Shown: one piece after another, positions 26,281 to 39,605 of the stretch
How the letters are laid out: every line of letters starts with the position of its first letter
Position numbering within the stretch: the stretch's first letter is position 1
NCBI RefSeq assembly: GCF_006539925.1
Contig: NZ_BJNY01000015.1
Span: 34,376-98,375, forward strand
Length of the DNA stretch: 64,000 nt
Reading direction: 5' to 3'
Source: Glutamicibacter uratoxydans
GTDB lineage: Bacteria; Actinomycetota; Actinomycetes; Actinomycetales; Micrococcaceae
Position numbers and translations under genes: made by a program
Notes under the pieces: model-generated
Told to the model about the DNA's origin: nothing
Database searches by the model: none
Seen by the model: the letters and a program-made list of their open reading frames with translations, nothing else

Positions 26281-28928
26281 CGCTTGTTCTTAGCCTTCTT
26301 CTTGTTCTTCTGTGGATTAGAAGCAGGCTCGCGGGTGGTGTTCGCGTGGCCGTCCTCATCCGGACCGGTGTACTGCAAGTTGGTTGCCGGGGCAGGTTCG
26401 CTCGGACCGGCCTGGGCAGCTTCCTCGGCGCCGGTGGGCACCTCAAGGTTGAACAGGGTGCCGATGCTTTCCTCGCGGATGCCTTCCATCATGGTCAGGA
26501 ACATGGTGTATCCCTCGCGCTGGTATTCAACCAGCGGGTCGCGCTGAGCCATGGCGCGAAGGCCGATGCCTTCCTTGAGGTAGTCCATCTCGTAGAGATG
26601 CTCCTGCCATTTGCGGCCGATGGTCGACAGCACTACCCGGCGCTCCAGATCACGCATGACGCCGGAACCGATCTGCTTCTCGCGCAGTTCGTACTGGTAC
26701 TGCGCGTCGGAAAGGATCTCACGTTCGAGGAACTGGGCCGAAAGATGGGCAACTCCCCCAGCTTCTTCGGTCACTTCACTCAGGGTGATGCCGATTGGGT
26801 ACAGCTGCTTCAAGTTCAGCCACAGCTGCTTCAGATCCCACTCGTCAGGATTTCCAACCTGGGTTGCTTCCACAACCATGGCCTTGACGACATCTTCGAG
26901 GAAGTGTCCAACCTTTTCTTGAAGGTCGTTTCCTTCGAGGATTGCCCGTCGATCAGTGTAGATGGCTTCACGCTGGCGGTTCATCACGTCGTCGTATTTC
27001 AGCACGTTCTTGCGCTGCTCGGCGTTCACGCCTTCAACCTGGGCCTGGGCGGACTCGATAGCTCGGGAGACCATCTTCGACTCCAGCGCAACGTCATCTG
27101 GCATTGACGGATTGTTCATGATCCGCTCAGCCATGCCCGAGTTGAAGCGGCGCATCAAATCATCGGTCATCGACAGGTAGAAACGCGACTCGCCTGGGTC
27201 TCCCTGGCGTCCGGCACGACCACGCAGCTGGTTGTCGATGCGACGTGATTCGTGGCGTTCGGTGCCCAGCACATACAGGCCACCCAGCTCGGCAACCTCG
27301 ATTGCTTCTTTAGCAACGGTCTTCTTTGCTTGGGCGAATACTTCGTCCCACTGCTTGTTGTATTCGTCCGCGTGGAGCTCTGCGTCCAGGCCTCGACGCT
27401 CCATTTCAGCAACCGCCAAGAACTCAGCGTTGCCGCCGAGCATGATGTCGGTACCGCGGCCAGCCATGTTGGTGGACACGGTGACCGCATTCTTTCGACC
27501 GGCCATGGCGACGACCGAAGCTTCACGCGCGTGCTGCTTTGCATTGAGCACTTCGTGGCGGATACCCTTCTTCGCCAACAGTCGGGAAAGGTATTCGCTC
27601 TTTTCCACGCTGGTGGTGCCCACGAGGATCGGCTGGCCAGTCTTGTGGCGCTCGGCGATATCCTCGACCACAGCATTGAACTTGGCGATTTCGTTCTTGT
27701 AGATCAAGTCGGCCTGGTCTTGGCGGATGGCGGGCTTGTTGGTTGGGATTTCCACGACGCCGAGCTTGTAGGTGCCCTGGAACTCCGCGGCTTCGGTCAA
27801 GGCAGTACCGGTCATACCGGAAATCTTGTCGTACATGCGGAAGTAGTTCTGCAGGGTAATGGTCGCCAAGGTCTGGTTTTCAGCCTTGATCGTAACATTT
27901 TCCTTGGCTTCGATGGCCTGGTGCATGCCTTCGGAGTAGCGGCGGCCTTCTAGTGCGCGGCCGGTGTGCTCGTCCACGATCATGACTTCGCCGTTGACTA
28001 CAACGTAGTCCTTGTCCTTCTTGAAAAGTTCCTTCGCCTTGATCGCATTGTTCAAGAACCCGATCAATGGGGTGTTGCTGGCTTCGTAGAGGTTGTCGAT
28101 GCCCAGGTAGTCTTCTACCTTCTCGATGCCTGTTTCGAGCACGCCAACGGTGCGCTTCTTTTCATCAACCTCGTAGTCGTCCTCGCGATCCAGCTTCGCT
28201 ACGATCTTTGAAAATTCGACGTACCAGCGGTTGACGTCGCCCGATGCCTGGCCCGAAATAATCAAAGGCGTACGAGCCTCGTCAATCAGGATGGAGTCGA
28301 CCTCATCGACGATGACGAAGTTATGTCCGCGCTGAACGAGTTCGTCGCTGCTCCAGGCCATATTGTCGCGCAGGTAGTCGAAGCCGAATTCGTTGTTCGT
28401 GCCGTAAGTGATGTCTGCTGCGTACTGCTTGCGCCGGGCTGCAGGGTCCATATTGGCCAGGATGCAGCCGCAAGTCAGGCCCAGGAAGCGGAAGACGCGT
28501 CCCATCAGGTCCGACTGGTACTGGGCGAGGAAGTCGTTGGTGGTCACCACATGTACGCCCTTACCAGTCAAGGCATTGAGGTAGGCAGGTGCGGTAGCAA
28601 CCAGAGTCTTACCTTCACCGGTGCGCATTTCTGCAATGTTACCCAGGTGCAGTGCGGCGCCGCCCATCAGCTGGACATCGAAGTGGCGCATGCCCAGCAC
28701 GCGGTCTGCGGCTTCGCGCACGACAGCGAATGCTTCAGGCAGCAGGGCATCAAGGGACTCGCCGTCTGCCAACCGGGCGCGGAACTTGTCAGTCTCTGAC
28801 TTCAGCTCCTCATCGGTCAGTGCGCGAATCTCGTCTTCCAACGTATTGATGGTCTCGGCGTACTTCCGAAGAACCTTGAGGGTCTTCTTATCGCCGGTAC
28901 GCAGAATACGTTCTAACAATGATGCCAC
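26277..28928 (-). CDS. secA: SecA, preprotein translocase ATPase
   Basis: Motor ATPase driving Sec-dependent export. The 883 residues include the nucleotide-binding [32 protein letters not shown] region, the DEAD-type box [22 protein letters not shown], the segment [14 protein letters not shown], the helicase motif [20 protein letters not shown], and a helical scaffold/wing. The C-terminus is a short Lys/Asn-rich tail ([13 protein letters not shown]) without the Cys-rich zinc motif, which is usual for actinobacterial SecA1. It is followed convergently by the Rv3235-type gene. The upstream genes (hpf, comF, lpqB, mtrBA) keep the conserved actinobacterial order. Confidence 0.97.
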   Translation of the reverse strand: MASLLERILRTGDKKTLKVLRKYAETINTLEDEIRALTDEELKSETDKFRARLADGESLDALLPEAFAVVREAADRVLGMRHFDVQLMGGAALHLGNIAEMRTGEGKTLVATAPAYLNALTGKGVHVVTTNDFLAQYQSDLMGRVFRFLGLTCGCILANMDPAARRKQYAADITYGTNNEFGFDYLRDNMAWSSDELVQRGHNFVIVDEVDSILIDEARTPLIISGQASGDVNRWYVEFSKIVAKLDREDDYEVDEKKRTVGVLETGIEKVEDYLGIDNLYEASNTPLIGFLNNAIKAKELFKKDKDYVVVNGEVMIVDEHTGRALEGRRYSEGMHQAIEAKENVTIKAENQTLATITLQNYFRMYDKISGMTGTALTEAAEFQGTYKLGVVEIPTNKPAIRQDQADLIYKNEIAKFNAVVEDIAERHKTGQPILVGTTSVEKSEYLSRLLAKKGIRHEVLNAKQHAREASVVAMAGRKNAVTVSTNMAGRGTDIMLGGNAEFLAVAEMERRGLDAELHADEYNKQWDEVFAQAKKTVAKEAIEVAELGGLYVLGTERHESRRIDNQLRGRAGRQGDPGESRFYLSMTDDLMRRFNSGMAERIMNNPSMPDDVALESKMVSRAIESAQAQVEGVNAEQRKNVLKYDDVMNRQREAIYTDRRAILEGNDLQEKVGHFLEDVVKAMVVEATQVGNPDEWDLKQLWLNLKQLYPIGITLSEVTEEAGGVAHLSAQFLEREILSDAQYQYELREKQIGSGVMRDLERRVVLSTIGRKWQEHLYEMDYLKEGIGLRAMAQRDPLVEYQREGYTMFLTMMEGIREESIGTLFNLEVPTGAEEAAQAGPSEPAPATNLQYTGPDEDGHANTTREPASNPQKNKKKAKNKR

Positions 28929-29060
28929 GTGGTAGCTCCCAATATCTCAAGCACAGTAAATCTGGCGTATTTAGTCTACGTGAGGAAAACCGCCACGATG
29001 GCTATTTCCCCGTACCTTGCATGGTTCTTATGGCCAACAAAAACCACTTGAACAGTCGAC

Positions 29061-30236
29061 TCACAGTTTATGCTCGACCTCATCCAGTCCCAGCCATGAA
29101 GCCATCATGGTAAGTTCACTGGCGAGTTGGCGCTCAATTTCAGGATCCGACTCTTGCTCATAGTGCACAGATTGCACTTTGAGCACTTGCTTCTGCCGTT
29201 CAGCTTTCAGATCAATACGCCCCACGAATTTCTCGCCGAGCAAAATCGGATACACGTAGTATCCGTAGCGGCGCTGCGGCTGCGGGACGTAGATCTCTAC
29301 GCGATAGTTGAAGTCGAAGAACGCTTCTAGGCGCCGGCGATTGAAAACCATCGAGTCAAAGGGCGAGAGCAGGCGCAGGTCGTCATCGATTTTGCGTGGG
29401 ATAGATGTACCAGGCAGCAGGTAGCATTGCTTGCTGATCCCCCGGACCGAAACTGACTCGACTTGTCCGCGCTGGCTCATGTGTTCGAGCTGGGCTCCAA
29501 CCAGCTTGAGTGGAAGCCTGAAGTACTCTGCAATGCAGTGATCGGTCCCGATGCCCTGGGAACGCAGGGAACGAAGAATCAACCGCTCCAATGCGGCCTC
29601 TGGAACCACTGGCGCACCGTCTCCAGGCAGGACGTCCGAGGCCAGCGCAAAGCGGCGTTCGAACTGGCTGCTGCGCCCGAGCGAAAGAATCTTACCCTGC
29701 GCAAAAAGCGACTCGGTGACGTATTTCGTGTCGTTCCAGTTCCATCCCCAGTGCGTTTTCTCTCCCACCGGAGCGACGTTCAGCGCGCTGCTCAGCTCTC
29801 TTGCCGTAGTTCCAGGACACTGCCGCAGGTAGTCGATGACCTTCCGAGAAAGTTCATGATGCTCGGCAGTGAAATGCTCCGAACGGTCAATCCAGCGCCG
29901 CCGCTGCCAGGCAATGAGATCTGGCACGAGGTCGCTGCGGACATAGCTTGCCTCATGGGCCCAATATTCGGTGGTCCGCGCATGCTTTTTCGATACATGC
30001 GAGTCAAGCAGCGCGGTGTCGTAGCTTCCCAGCCGGCTGAACAGCGGCATGTAGTGGGCGCGTGTCACGACGTTAATCGAGTCTATCTGCAGTTGAGCGA
30101 TCGAATCCAGGGTCGAATTGATCTTCCGGGTAGTCACCGGCTCACGCCGGCGCGCCCGGGACAAAGATTGGGCGGCCAGCGCAACCCTGCGTGCCTGAGA
30201 CAGGCTGAGGGTGCGTTGGCCGCCCGCTGGTATCAA
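29061..30236 (-). CDS. YcaQ/AlkZ-like winged-helix DNA glycosylase (HTH_42)
   Basis: 391 residues of the DUF1006/HTH_42 family, whose characterised members (AlkZ, E. coli YcaQ) are monofunctional DNA glycosylases that unhook interstrand crosslinks. The N-terminal catalytic region reads LDSIAQLQIDSINVVTRAHYMPLFSRLG. The QID at about 50-52 matches the Q-x-D form of YcaQ rather than the Q-x-Q of AlkZ. Several winged-helix segments follow, and the C-terminal part contains LLSPFDSMVFNRRRLEAFFDF. The start used is a TTG at 30236, with a weak site. It lies between secA and hpf on the same strand, apparently inserted into an otherwise conserved order. Confidence 0.82.
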   Translation of the reverse strand: MIPAGGQRTLSLSQARRVALAAQSLSRARRREPVTTRKINSTLDSIAQLQIDSINVVTRAHYMPLFSRLGSYDTALLDSHVSKKHARTTEYWAHEASYVRSDLVPDLIAWQRRRWIDRSEHFTAEHHELSRKVIDYLRQCPGTTARELSSALNVAPVGEKTHWGWNWNDTKYVTESLFAQGKILSLGRSSQFERRFALASDVLPGDGAPVVPEAALERLILRSLRSQGIGTDHCIAEYFRLPLKLVGAQLEHMSQRGQVESVSVRGISKQCYLLPGTSIPRKIDDDLRLLSPFDSMVFNRRRLEAFFDFNYRVEIYVPQPQRRYGYYVYPILLGEKFVGRIDLKAERQKQVLKVQSVHYEQESDPEIERQLASELTMMASWLGLDEVEHKL

Positions 30237-30247
30237 AGTGCTAATGA

Positions 30248-30946
30248 CTAGCCCTCGGTCGCCATGGCCTTGTCGCGGTAGCCGCGAGTCTCCGTTGCGG
30301 AAACCTCATCGGCATTCAGCGATGCGTCCAAGGTGATGACGCCGTACTGGTACTGCGTGCGTCCGTAGACCACGGAGTGCTCACCGGTTGCCTCGTCAAT
30401 GAACAGGTAGAACGGATGGCCTACAAGCTCCATGCGGTCAACAGCGTCGTCCACGCTCATGACCTCAGCAGGGAAGGACTTGCGGCGAATGACAACCGGC
30501 GAGTACTCGCGGTTTGCCTCGGCTTCTTCCGCTTCGCTGGCTGCACGGGCTGCCAGCGTCTCTTCAACCAGCGACTTCTCGGTAGAAACTACCGGCAGGG
30601 AGCTGGTTGCCTGGTGCACTGCAACCGGGGTGTGACTTCCGCGGTGGACCTTGCGCTTGTCACGAGCCTTGCGCAGGCGCTCGAGGAGCTTTGCGAAAGC
30701 GACATCAAAAGCGGCAAATTTGTCTGCCCCGCGAGCCTCAGCTCGAATGGCAGGTCCACGTCCGACGACCGTCAATTCCACGGAGAGTGCGGTGCTCTGG
30801 TCACGAGCATGAGCTTCCTTGACGACCTTCACGTCGATGCGCTGGACCTTCGTTGCCAGCTGGTCGACCTTGGTGATTTTCTCGTCAACATACTCACGGA
30901 AACGATCCGAAATGGTGATGTTGCGTCCGCTGTAGTTCAGCTCCAT
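30248..30946 (-). CDS. hpf: Long-form ribosome hibernation promoting factor (HPF)
   Basis: Dimerises 70S ribosomes into inactive 100S particles in stationary phase. The start chosen is the ATG at 30946 (MELNYSGRNITISDRFREYV), preceded by GGAGG at good spacing. The 232 residues have an N-terminal RaiA/YfiA domain (about 1-105), a variable linker, and the C-terminal HPF domain (about 165-225: VIRRKSFPAEVMSVDDAVDRMELVGHPFYLFIDEATG). That C-terminal domain mediates dimerisation in long HPFs. It sits in the conserved comF-hpf-secA context. Confidence 0.95.
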   Translation of the reverse strand: MELNYSGRNITISDRFREYVDEKITKVDQLATKVQRIDVKVVKEAHARDQSTALSVELTVVGRGPAIRAEARGADKFAAFDVAFAKLLERLRKARDKRKVHRGSHTPVAVHQATSSLPVVSTEKSLVEETLAARAASEAEEAEANREYSPVVIRRKSFPAEVMSVDDAVDRMELVGHPFYLFIDEATGEHSVVYGRTQYQYGVITLDASLNADEVSATETRGYRDKAMATEG

Positions 30947-31115
30947 GGTGTCCTCCAAAATAGAGTCGGGTGACACAACAGTTGCGGAGTTTTCGCCTCC
31001 GAACTGAAGATGGGCTTTCGCTGCATCTCTAGGATGCAACCCATACTTCACTGTAGGCCACGTCGGCGAAGTTTCATATGCCCTTTAGCTACATTTCATA
31101 TCGCGTTGAGCGTAA

Positions 31116-31901
31116 TCACACCTCTTCCCCATCCGAAGGTCCCTTGGTAAGCGCCAAAACCACCGCACCCAGCACCTCATAGCCCGCGTTTTCACAAGTG
31201 ATTGCGGCTTTTTTCAGAGTTGAACCGGTGGTCATAACGTCGTCAACCAGCAGAATCGGCTGTCGGCGAACAGCCGGTTCCTGGGCAATGAAGCTGATCT
31301 TCGCCCCTCGCCGGGCCGAGCCTGACTTACTTTTCTGGGTACCGGTGAACAGCTGGCCGGTGCTGTAGTGCAGCAGCGTGTCGATGCTCAATCCCCGAGC
31401 CAGCAGTCCGCGCTGTTCCGCCGCGCGCAACAACGCCAAGACCGGACGATAGCCCCTTTTGCCGACCGCCTTCAGAGAGCTGGGCATGGGAACCAATAGT
31501 GTTTGACGGTCCGCCGGTTGCGGAACGAGCATGGAGTTCAGGCAGGCAGCAAGATAAGGCGCAAAGACCTGGCGCAGGAAATACCGTTGATGATCCTTAT
31601 AGGCCAAAACTGCGCGCGCCAGTTCATTGGCGTAGATTCCGGCGGCTGCCACAGGGATCTGCCGCTGCAGTGCGGCCAATTCTAGATAGACCTGCTGGCC
31701 GTGCGGCAGCGGAGGAAGCCGTAGCTGTTCGTGCAAGGCCCGCCTGCAGTCGCTGCACAGCCTGTGGTCTGCACGCGAGCAGACCGCACAGCTTGCAGGA
31801 AGCAGCAGGTTTGCTCCCTGTACCGCGGCGAATTCGATGCTGCGCACCGGGGCCGAATGCACCAGGCGGTCAAGTGCGCCGTCCCATGACTGGTTGCCCA
31901 T
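31116..31901 (-). CDS. ComF-family phosphoribosyltransferase-like protein
   Basis: 261 residues with an N-terminal zinc-finger-like pair (C38-x2-C41 and C49-x2-C52 in SCAVCSRADHRLCSDC) and a C-terminal type I phosphoribosyltransferase fold containing ILLVDDVMTTGSTLKKA, the PRPP-binding loop. ComF proteins participate in DNA uptake in competent bacteria, but actinobacterial homologues in the mtrAB-lpqB-secA context (Rv3242c) have no demonstrated role. No other competence genes are in the window. Start at the ATG at 31901, behind a G-rich stretch. Gap to lpqB 59 bp. Confidence 0.88.
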   Translation of the reverse strand: MGNQSWDGALDRLVHSAPVRSIEFAAVQGANLLLPASCAVCSRADHRLCSDCRRALHEQLRLPPLPHGQQVYLELAALQRQIPVAAAGIYANELARAVLAYKDHQRYFLRQVFAPYLAACLNSMLVPQPADRQTLLVPMPSSLKAVGKRGYRPVLALLRAAEQRGLLARGLSIDTLLHYSTGQLFTGTQKSKSGSARRGAKISFIAQEPAVRRQPILLVDDVMTTGSTLKKAAITCENAGYEVLGAVVLALTKGPSDGEEV

Positions 31902-31960
31902 ACCCCCATATTGGGCCTGTCGGCCGTCAGCACAGGCGCTTCGGGTCCCAGGTGTGCATA

Positions 31961-35465
<3,505 letters not shown>

Positions 35466-35469
<4 letters not shown>

Positions 35470-36146
35470 CTTTGCGAACCAGCCTTGTATCCGACGCCGC
35501 GCACAGTCTGGATGATCGCAGGCTTCTCCGGATCAACTTCGATCTTCGAGCGCAGGCGCTGCACGTGGACGTTGACCAGACGGGTGTCCGCGGCATGGCG
35601 GTAGCCCCAGACTGCCTCCAGCAGCTGTTCGCGGGAAAAGACCTGCCACGGCTTGCGGGCCATGGTGACCAGCAGGTCGAATTCCAGCGGGGTCAGGGAC
35701 ACGACCTGGCCCGAACGGGTCACGCGGTGGCCTGCGACGTCGATGCTGACCTCGCCGACCTGCAGGGTTTCAGCCGCATGGGTTTCGCTGGGGCGCAGCC
35801 GGGCGCGCACGCGCGCCACCAGCTCTGCCGGCTTGAAGGGCTTGGGCACATAGTCGTCGGCGCCGGATTCCAGGCCTCGCACCACATCGGCGGTGTCCGA
35901 CTTGGCGGTGAGCATGACGACCGGGACGTCGGATTCGGCCCGAATCTGCTTGCAGACCTCGATGCCGTCAATCCCGGGCAGCATCAGGTCCAGCAGCACC
36001 AGGTCGGGGTTCGCTTCGCGGAATGCTTCCAAGGCGCCGGAGCCGTCATAGCAGAACGACGCGTCAAAGCCGTCGTTCTGCAAGACGATGCCGATCATTT
36101 CTGACAACGCCTCGTCATCATCAACGACCAGAATTCGTGCCTTCAT
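35466..36146 (-). CDS. mtrA: MtrA response regulator
   Basis: OmpR-type response regulator, 226 residues. The receiver domain contains ILVVDDDEALSEMIG, the phospho-acceptor Asp in LVLLDLMLPGIDG (about 56), VVMLTAKSD and the conserved lysine in YVPKPFKPAEL. The C-terminal winged helix ends in WGYRHAADTRLVNVHVQRLRSKIE and IQTVRGVGYK. In actinobacteria MtrA controls cell-wall hydrolases, dnaA and other genes. A strong ribosome-binding site AGGGGGAA precedes the ATG. No clear MtrA-box direct repeat was found in its own upstream region. Confidence 0.96.
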
Positions 36147-36334
36147 GCAATTTCCCCCTGAAAATTTTGGTTCGGCGTTTTTGCTGCTGTCTGTCCAGAT
36201 GTAATTCCTCGTCAGTCAGCTATCGGGATGATTTGAGTCATCTGGTGATCGCCGATATTCCTAAGATACATGAACCAGCCTTAAAGATGCCCTGAGACTG
36301 GCGCAATTTCCTCCGTTTAGCAGGCAAAGCCCAG

Positions 36335-37411
36335 CTAGGCGTCTACCCGCGTCTGCTCCAGCGCCTGCGCATAGCCGGTGATGTGCCCCAGCGTCTGAAT
36401 GACCTGCGCCGCCGAAGACTCGGCAAAGCTGCCGCGCGGCATAAGCGTGAGCTGGCCCAGGCGATGCAGCGACAGGCCGAGCTGGCGCCAGGGGCGCAGG
36501 ATGGTGTTGACGCCGTCGACGACGCCGGGGGCCTTGCCTCCCGGTTCCAGCACCTGCAGGAAGATCTGCCCCTCGGCTTCCACCAGCCCGGCAATGCGCT
36601 CCCATTGTCGGTGGCCCAGCCCGGCTGGATCGATGACCCACCCGCGGATTCCTGCCTGGTGCAGAATGTCGATGCGTTCGACCAGCTGCTCGTCCTGGCT
36701 GGGAAGGTTGGCCACCAGGTGCGCCGCATCCGACCCGAGCGCATCCTCAAGAATCTGGGTGAACTGCTGGTACCCGGCGCGGACTTCGCTGCGCGGTACC
36801 GAGCGCAGGGTGCGGTAGCCGCTGGCGGTGGGCACCGTGCCGTCCAAGACCGCTGGCAGCATCGGCTCGTCGAGCTGGATGGTGAAGTGCTTGATGGTGG
36901 TGCTCTTGGCCAGTCGCTGGATCTGCGCTGCCACCCCATGGGCGTAGGCTTCTATGACGTCGCGGCGGGCGCCGTAGTCGCTCAGCACCCGTTCTCCGCC
37001 GCTCAGGTAGAGGCCGGCGGCCAGGGTATAGGGGCCGGTCACCGTGGTTTTCAGCCGCTCCGGATGCTTCTTTTCTGCGCCGGCGATGTCGGCCAGCAGG
37101 TTTTCATCGCTGCGCAGCAGGCTGCGGGCGCGGCGTGCGTCAATGCCATCGGGCACGGCGATGCGCCACCCGTGCGGCTGCAGGTCAAAGCCCATGTCGG
37201 CAACCAACGCGGCGCTGCGTCCCAGCGGGTCGGCACCCACCCCGCGCTGCGCAAGCTGAGGAAAGACTGCAAGGTTCGGCTCGCCGAGTTCCCCGCGGAT
37301 GACTTTGTGGATCTCCACCGGGTCGGTGCCTGGAAAATGGCAGAATGCCGTGGCGTGCACGCCGGCGTGCGGCCCGACCTGGCTGGCAGTGCTCGAATCA
37401 GGCATCTGCAC
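36335..37411 (-). CDS. Cobalamin-independent methionine-synthase-like protein (Rv3015c type)
   Basis: 358 residues related to the C-terminal catalytic domain of MetE/UROD-like TIM barrels (TTVTGPYTLAAGLYLSG, FTIQLDEPMLPAVLDGTV, GWVIDPAGLG). It is about half the length of MetE and lacks the N-terminal domain. The position of the MetE zinc ligands HxC reads HLV (AAHLVANLPSQDE), so at least one Cys ligand is gone and methionine-synthase activity is doubtful. Such proteins (Rv3015c in M. tuberculosis) have no known function. The start is taken as the GTG at 37411, with an ATG at 37405 equally possible. It overlaps the chorismate mutase stop. Confidence 0.75.
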   Translation of the reverse strand: MQMPDSSTASQVGPHAGVHATAFCHFPGTDPVEIHKVIRGELGEPNLAVFPQLAQRGVGADPLGRSAALVADMGFDLQPHGWRIAVPDGIDARRARSLLRSDENLLADIAGAEKKHPERLKTTVTGPYTLAAGLYLSGGERVLSDYGARRDVIEAYAHGVAAQIQRLAKSTTIKHFTIQLDEPMLPAVLDGTVPTASGYRTLRSVPRSEVRAGYQQFTQILEDALGSDAAHLVANLPSQDEQLVERIDILHQAGIRGWVIDPAGLGHRQWERIAGLVEAEGQIFLQVLEPGGKAPGVVDGVNTILRPWRQLGLSLHRLGQLTLMPRGSFAESSAAQVIQTLGHITGYAQALEQTRVDA

Positions 37412-37781
37412 CGTTGGACTTGTGCGAATCAGAGATGTGCTGGTGATGGCGGATGACCTCAGAGATGATGAAGTTCAAGAACTTTTCTGCAAACTCGGGG
37501 TCCAGATGCGCCTCGTGGGCCAGGCTGCGCAGGCGTTCGATCTGCGCTTTTTCACGGTTCGGATCGCTCGGCGGCAGCTGGTGGGTGGCCTTGAGGTGCC
37601 CCACGCGCTGGGTGGCCTTGAAGCGCTCGGCCAGCAGATACACCAGCTGGGCGTCGAAGTTGTCGATGCTCCCGCGGATGGAAAACAGCTCATCGAGCAC
37701 TTCCTGCTGCACTTCTCCCTGCAGGGAGCTGGCATGCGGGTCGAAGGTTTGCGTTGACTCGTTCAGGTTCGGCTCGCTCAT
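37398..37781 (-). CDS. Chorismate mutase (AroQ type)
   Basis: Converts chorismate to prephenate for phenylalanine and tyrosine synthesis. The 127 residues contain an all-alpha AroQ domain (about 25-115: LFSIRGSIDNFDAQLVYLLAERFKATQRVGHLKATHQLP) with the typical first-helix arginine, KATxxLP, and a later SEVIRHHQHIS helix. There is no signal peptide, so it is the cytosolic type. The start is an ATG at 37781. Its 3' end overlaps the MetE-like gene, suggesting co-expression of two unrelated functions. Confidence 0.9.
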   Translation of the reverse strand: MSEPNLNESTQTFDPHASSLQGEVQQEVLDELFSIRGSIDNFDAQLVYLLAERFKATQRVGHLKATHQLPPSDPNREKAQIERLRSLAHEAHLDPEFAEKFLNFIISEVIRHHQHISDSHKSNGADA

Positions 37782-37847
37782 AATCTGTAGTTTACGTGGT
37801 CACCTGGCTCTTGACCCAGAAGGTGACGCCGGGCACTTAAAGGCGAA

Positions 37848-37895
37848 GAGCCCGCGGCGGACCACCGTGAATTCACAGTGGTCCGCCGCGGGCTC
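37848..37895. terminator. Long GC-rich hairpin after the peptide transporter operon
   Basis: An 18-bp perfect stem (37848-37865 with 37878-37895) encloses a loop that contains the palindrome GTGAATTCAC. There is no T-run, a form common for actinobacterial terminators. It lies 22 bp beyond the stop of the double ATPase gene (minus strand) and 67 bp upstream of the chorismate mutase start. Confidence 0.75.
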
Positions 37896-37916
37896 AGACC
37901 TGTTCGGGCACCGCCG

Positions 37917-39605
37917 CTAGGCCTGCTGGCGGTTCAGCTCCTCGATGCGTGCACGGCGCTGGGCCTGCTCGCGGGGATCTGGCACCGGAAGCGAGGCGAT
38001 CAGGCGCTGGGTGTAGTCGTGCTGCGGGTTGGCCAAAACCTTGGAGCCCAGGCCTTCTTCCAGCAGGGTGCCGCGGAAGAGCACTCCGACCCAGGTGGAG
38101 AGCTGGTCAACCACCGCAAGGTCATGGGAGACGAACAGGGCGGCGAAGCCCAGCTCAGCCTGCAGCTCGCGGAACAGCTCCAGCACCTTGGCCTGCACCG
38201 ACACATCCAGTGCACTGGTCGGCTCGTCGGCAATGAGCAGCTTGGGCTCTAGGGCCAGCGCGCGGGCCAGCGAGGCACGCTGCCGCTGGCCGCCGGAGAG
38301 CTCGTGCGGGTAGCGGTCGGCGAAGCCCGCCGGAAGCTGCACAGCTTCCAGCAGCTGGCCCACCTTGGTGCGGGTGGCGGAAGCGCCCAGCTGGCGGTGC
38401 ACCATCAGCGGTTCGGCTACGCATTCGCCGATGGTCAGGTGCGGGTTGAAGCTGGCCGCCGGATCCTGGAACACGAAGCCGATCTGCTCGCGCAGCGGCT
38501 TGAAGGTGCGCTCCTTGAAGTTGGCCATCTCGTAGCCCAGCACCTTCAGCGAGCCGCCGGTCATCTTGTTCAAGCCGGCGATGGTGCGTCCAATGGTGGT
38601 TTTTCCGGAGCCGGACTCCCCCACCAGGCCGTAGACCTCGCCGGCATGGATCTTCAAATCCACCCCGTTGACGGCGGTGAATCCCGGGGCGCCCATGCGC
38701 CCTGGGAAATGCACCACCAGCTCCTTGGCTTCCACCAGCACCTCGGAGCCGGCTGCGGGGCGCTCTTCCATGCCTTCTGAAGCGCTTTGCCGGCCCAGGT
38801 GGGGCACTGCAGCCAGCAGCGAGCGGGTGTATTCCTCCTGCGGAGCTTCAAACAGCTGCAGCGCCGGGGCCTGCTCGACAATCTTGCCCTGGTTCATCAC
38901 GATCACGCGGTCGGCGATGTCTGCGACGACGCCCATGTTGTGGGTGATGATTACGATCGCGGTGCCCAGCTCGTTGCGCAGTTCGCGCAGCAGCGCCAGG
39001 ATTTCTGCCTGCACCGTGACATCCAGCGCGGTGGTCGGCTCGTCGGCGACGATCAGCTGTGGCTTCAGCGCCAGCGCGGCGGCGATGACCACGCGCTGCT
39101 TCTGTCCGCCGGAAAACTGGTGCGGGTAGTAGTCGACGCGCTGTTCAGGATCCGGGATGCCCACCTGGCGCATGGCCTCGATGGCCCGGGCCTTGGCTTC
39201 CTTCTTGGAAATCTTGGCATGCGCCCGGATGCCCTCCATGATCTGCCAGCCCACGGTGAACACCGGGTTCAGAGCCGTGGACGGCTCCTGGAAGACCATG
39301 GCCACGTCCTTGCCGCGCATTTCGCGCAGCGGCGCGCCGTGCAGGGTGAGCATGTTTTTGCCGTTGAGGTACACGGCGCCATGCGAGGCACCGTTTTCTG
39401 CCAGGATGCCCAGCGCCGTGCGCGCGGTGACGGACTTGCCGGAGCCTGATTCGCCCACGATGGCAAGGATCTCCCCGGCCTTGACTTCCAGGTCGACGCC
39501 GCGCACCGCGGGCACTGCCCCGGCGTCGGTGACGAAGTCGATGTTGAGGTTTTCAATGCGCAGGACGTTTTCACCCTCGCTGGTGACGGTTGCTGCGTGG
39601 CTCAT
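37917..39605 (-). CDS. ABC transporter, two fused ATP-binding domains (peptide/nickel type)
   Basis: 562 residues made of two complete ABC ATPases fused head to tail, equivalent to DppD plus DppF. Domain 1 (about 15-265) has GESGSGKSVTAR and the signature FSGGQKQR. Domain 2 (about 300-545) has GESGSGKTTIGR and LSGGQRQR. Both carry the DEPTxALD Walker B, so both sites should hydrolyse ATP. The start chosen is the ATG at 39605 (MSHAATVTSEGENVLRIENLN), which overlaps the upstream permease stop as ATGA. It is the last gene of the transporter operon and energises peptide-type substrate import. Confidence 0.93.
   Translation of the reverse strand: MSHAATVTSEGENVLRIENLNIDFVTDAGAVPAVRGVDLEVKAGEILAIVGESGSGKSVTARTALGILAENGASHGAVYLNGKNMLTLHGAPLREMRGKDVAMVFQEPSTALNPVFTVGWQIMEGIRAHAKISKKEAKARAIEAMRQVGIPDPEQRVDYYPHQFSGGQKQRVVIAAALALKPQLIVADEPTTALDVTVQAEILALLRELRNELGTAIVIITHNMGVVADIADRVIVMNQGKIVEQAPALQLFEAPQEEYTRSLLAAVPHLGRQSASEGMEERPAAGSEVLVEAKELVVHFPGRMGAPGFTAVNGVDLKIHAGEVYGLVGESGSGKTTIGRTIAGLNKMTGGSLKVLGYEMANFKERTFKPLREQIGFVFQDPAASFNPHLTIGECVAEPLMVHRQLGASATRTKVGQLLEAVQLPAGFADRYPHELSGGQRQRASLARALALEPKLLIADEPTSALDVSVQAKVLELFRELQAELGFAALFVSHDLAVVDQLSTWVGVLFRGTLLEEGLGSKVLANPQHDYTQRLIASLPVPDPREQAQRRARIEELNRQQA

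Noticed and set aside
31116..31901. Evidence of natural competence from the ComF gene
   Set aside because: ComF-like genes in this conserved context exist in many non-competent actinobacteria and no other competence gene is present.
36147..36334. MtrA-box direct repeats controlling mtrA
   Set aside because: No pair of GTAAC-like direct repeats was found in the upstream region.
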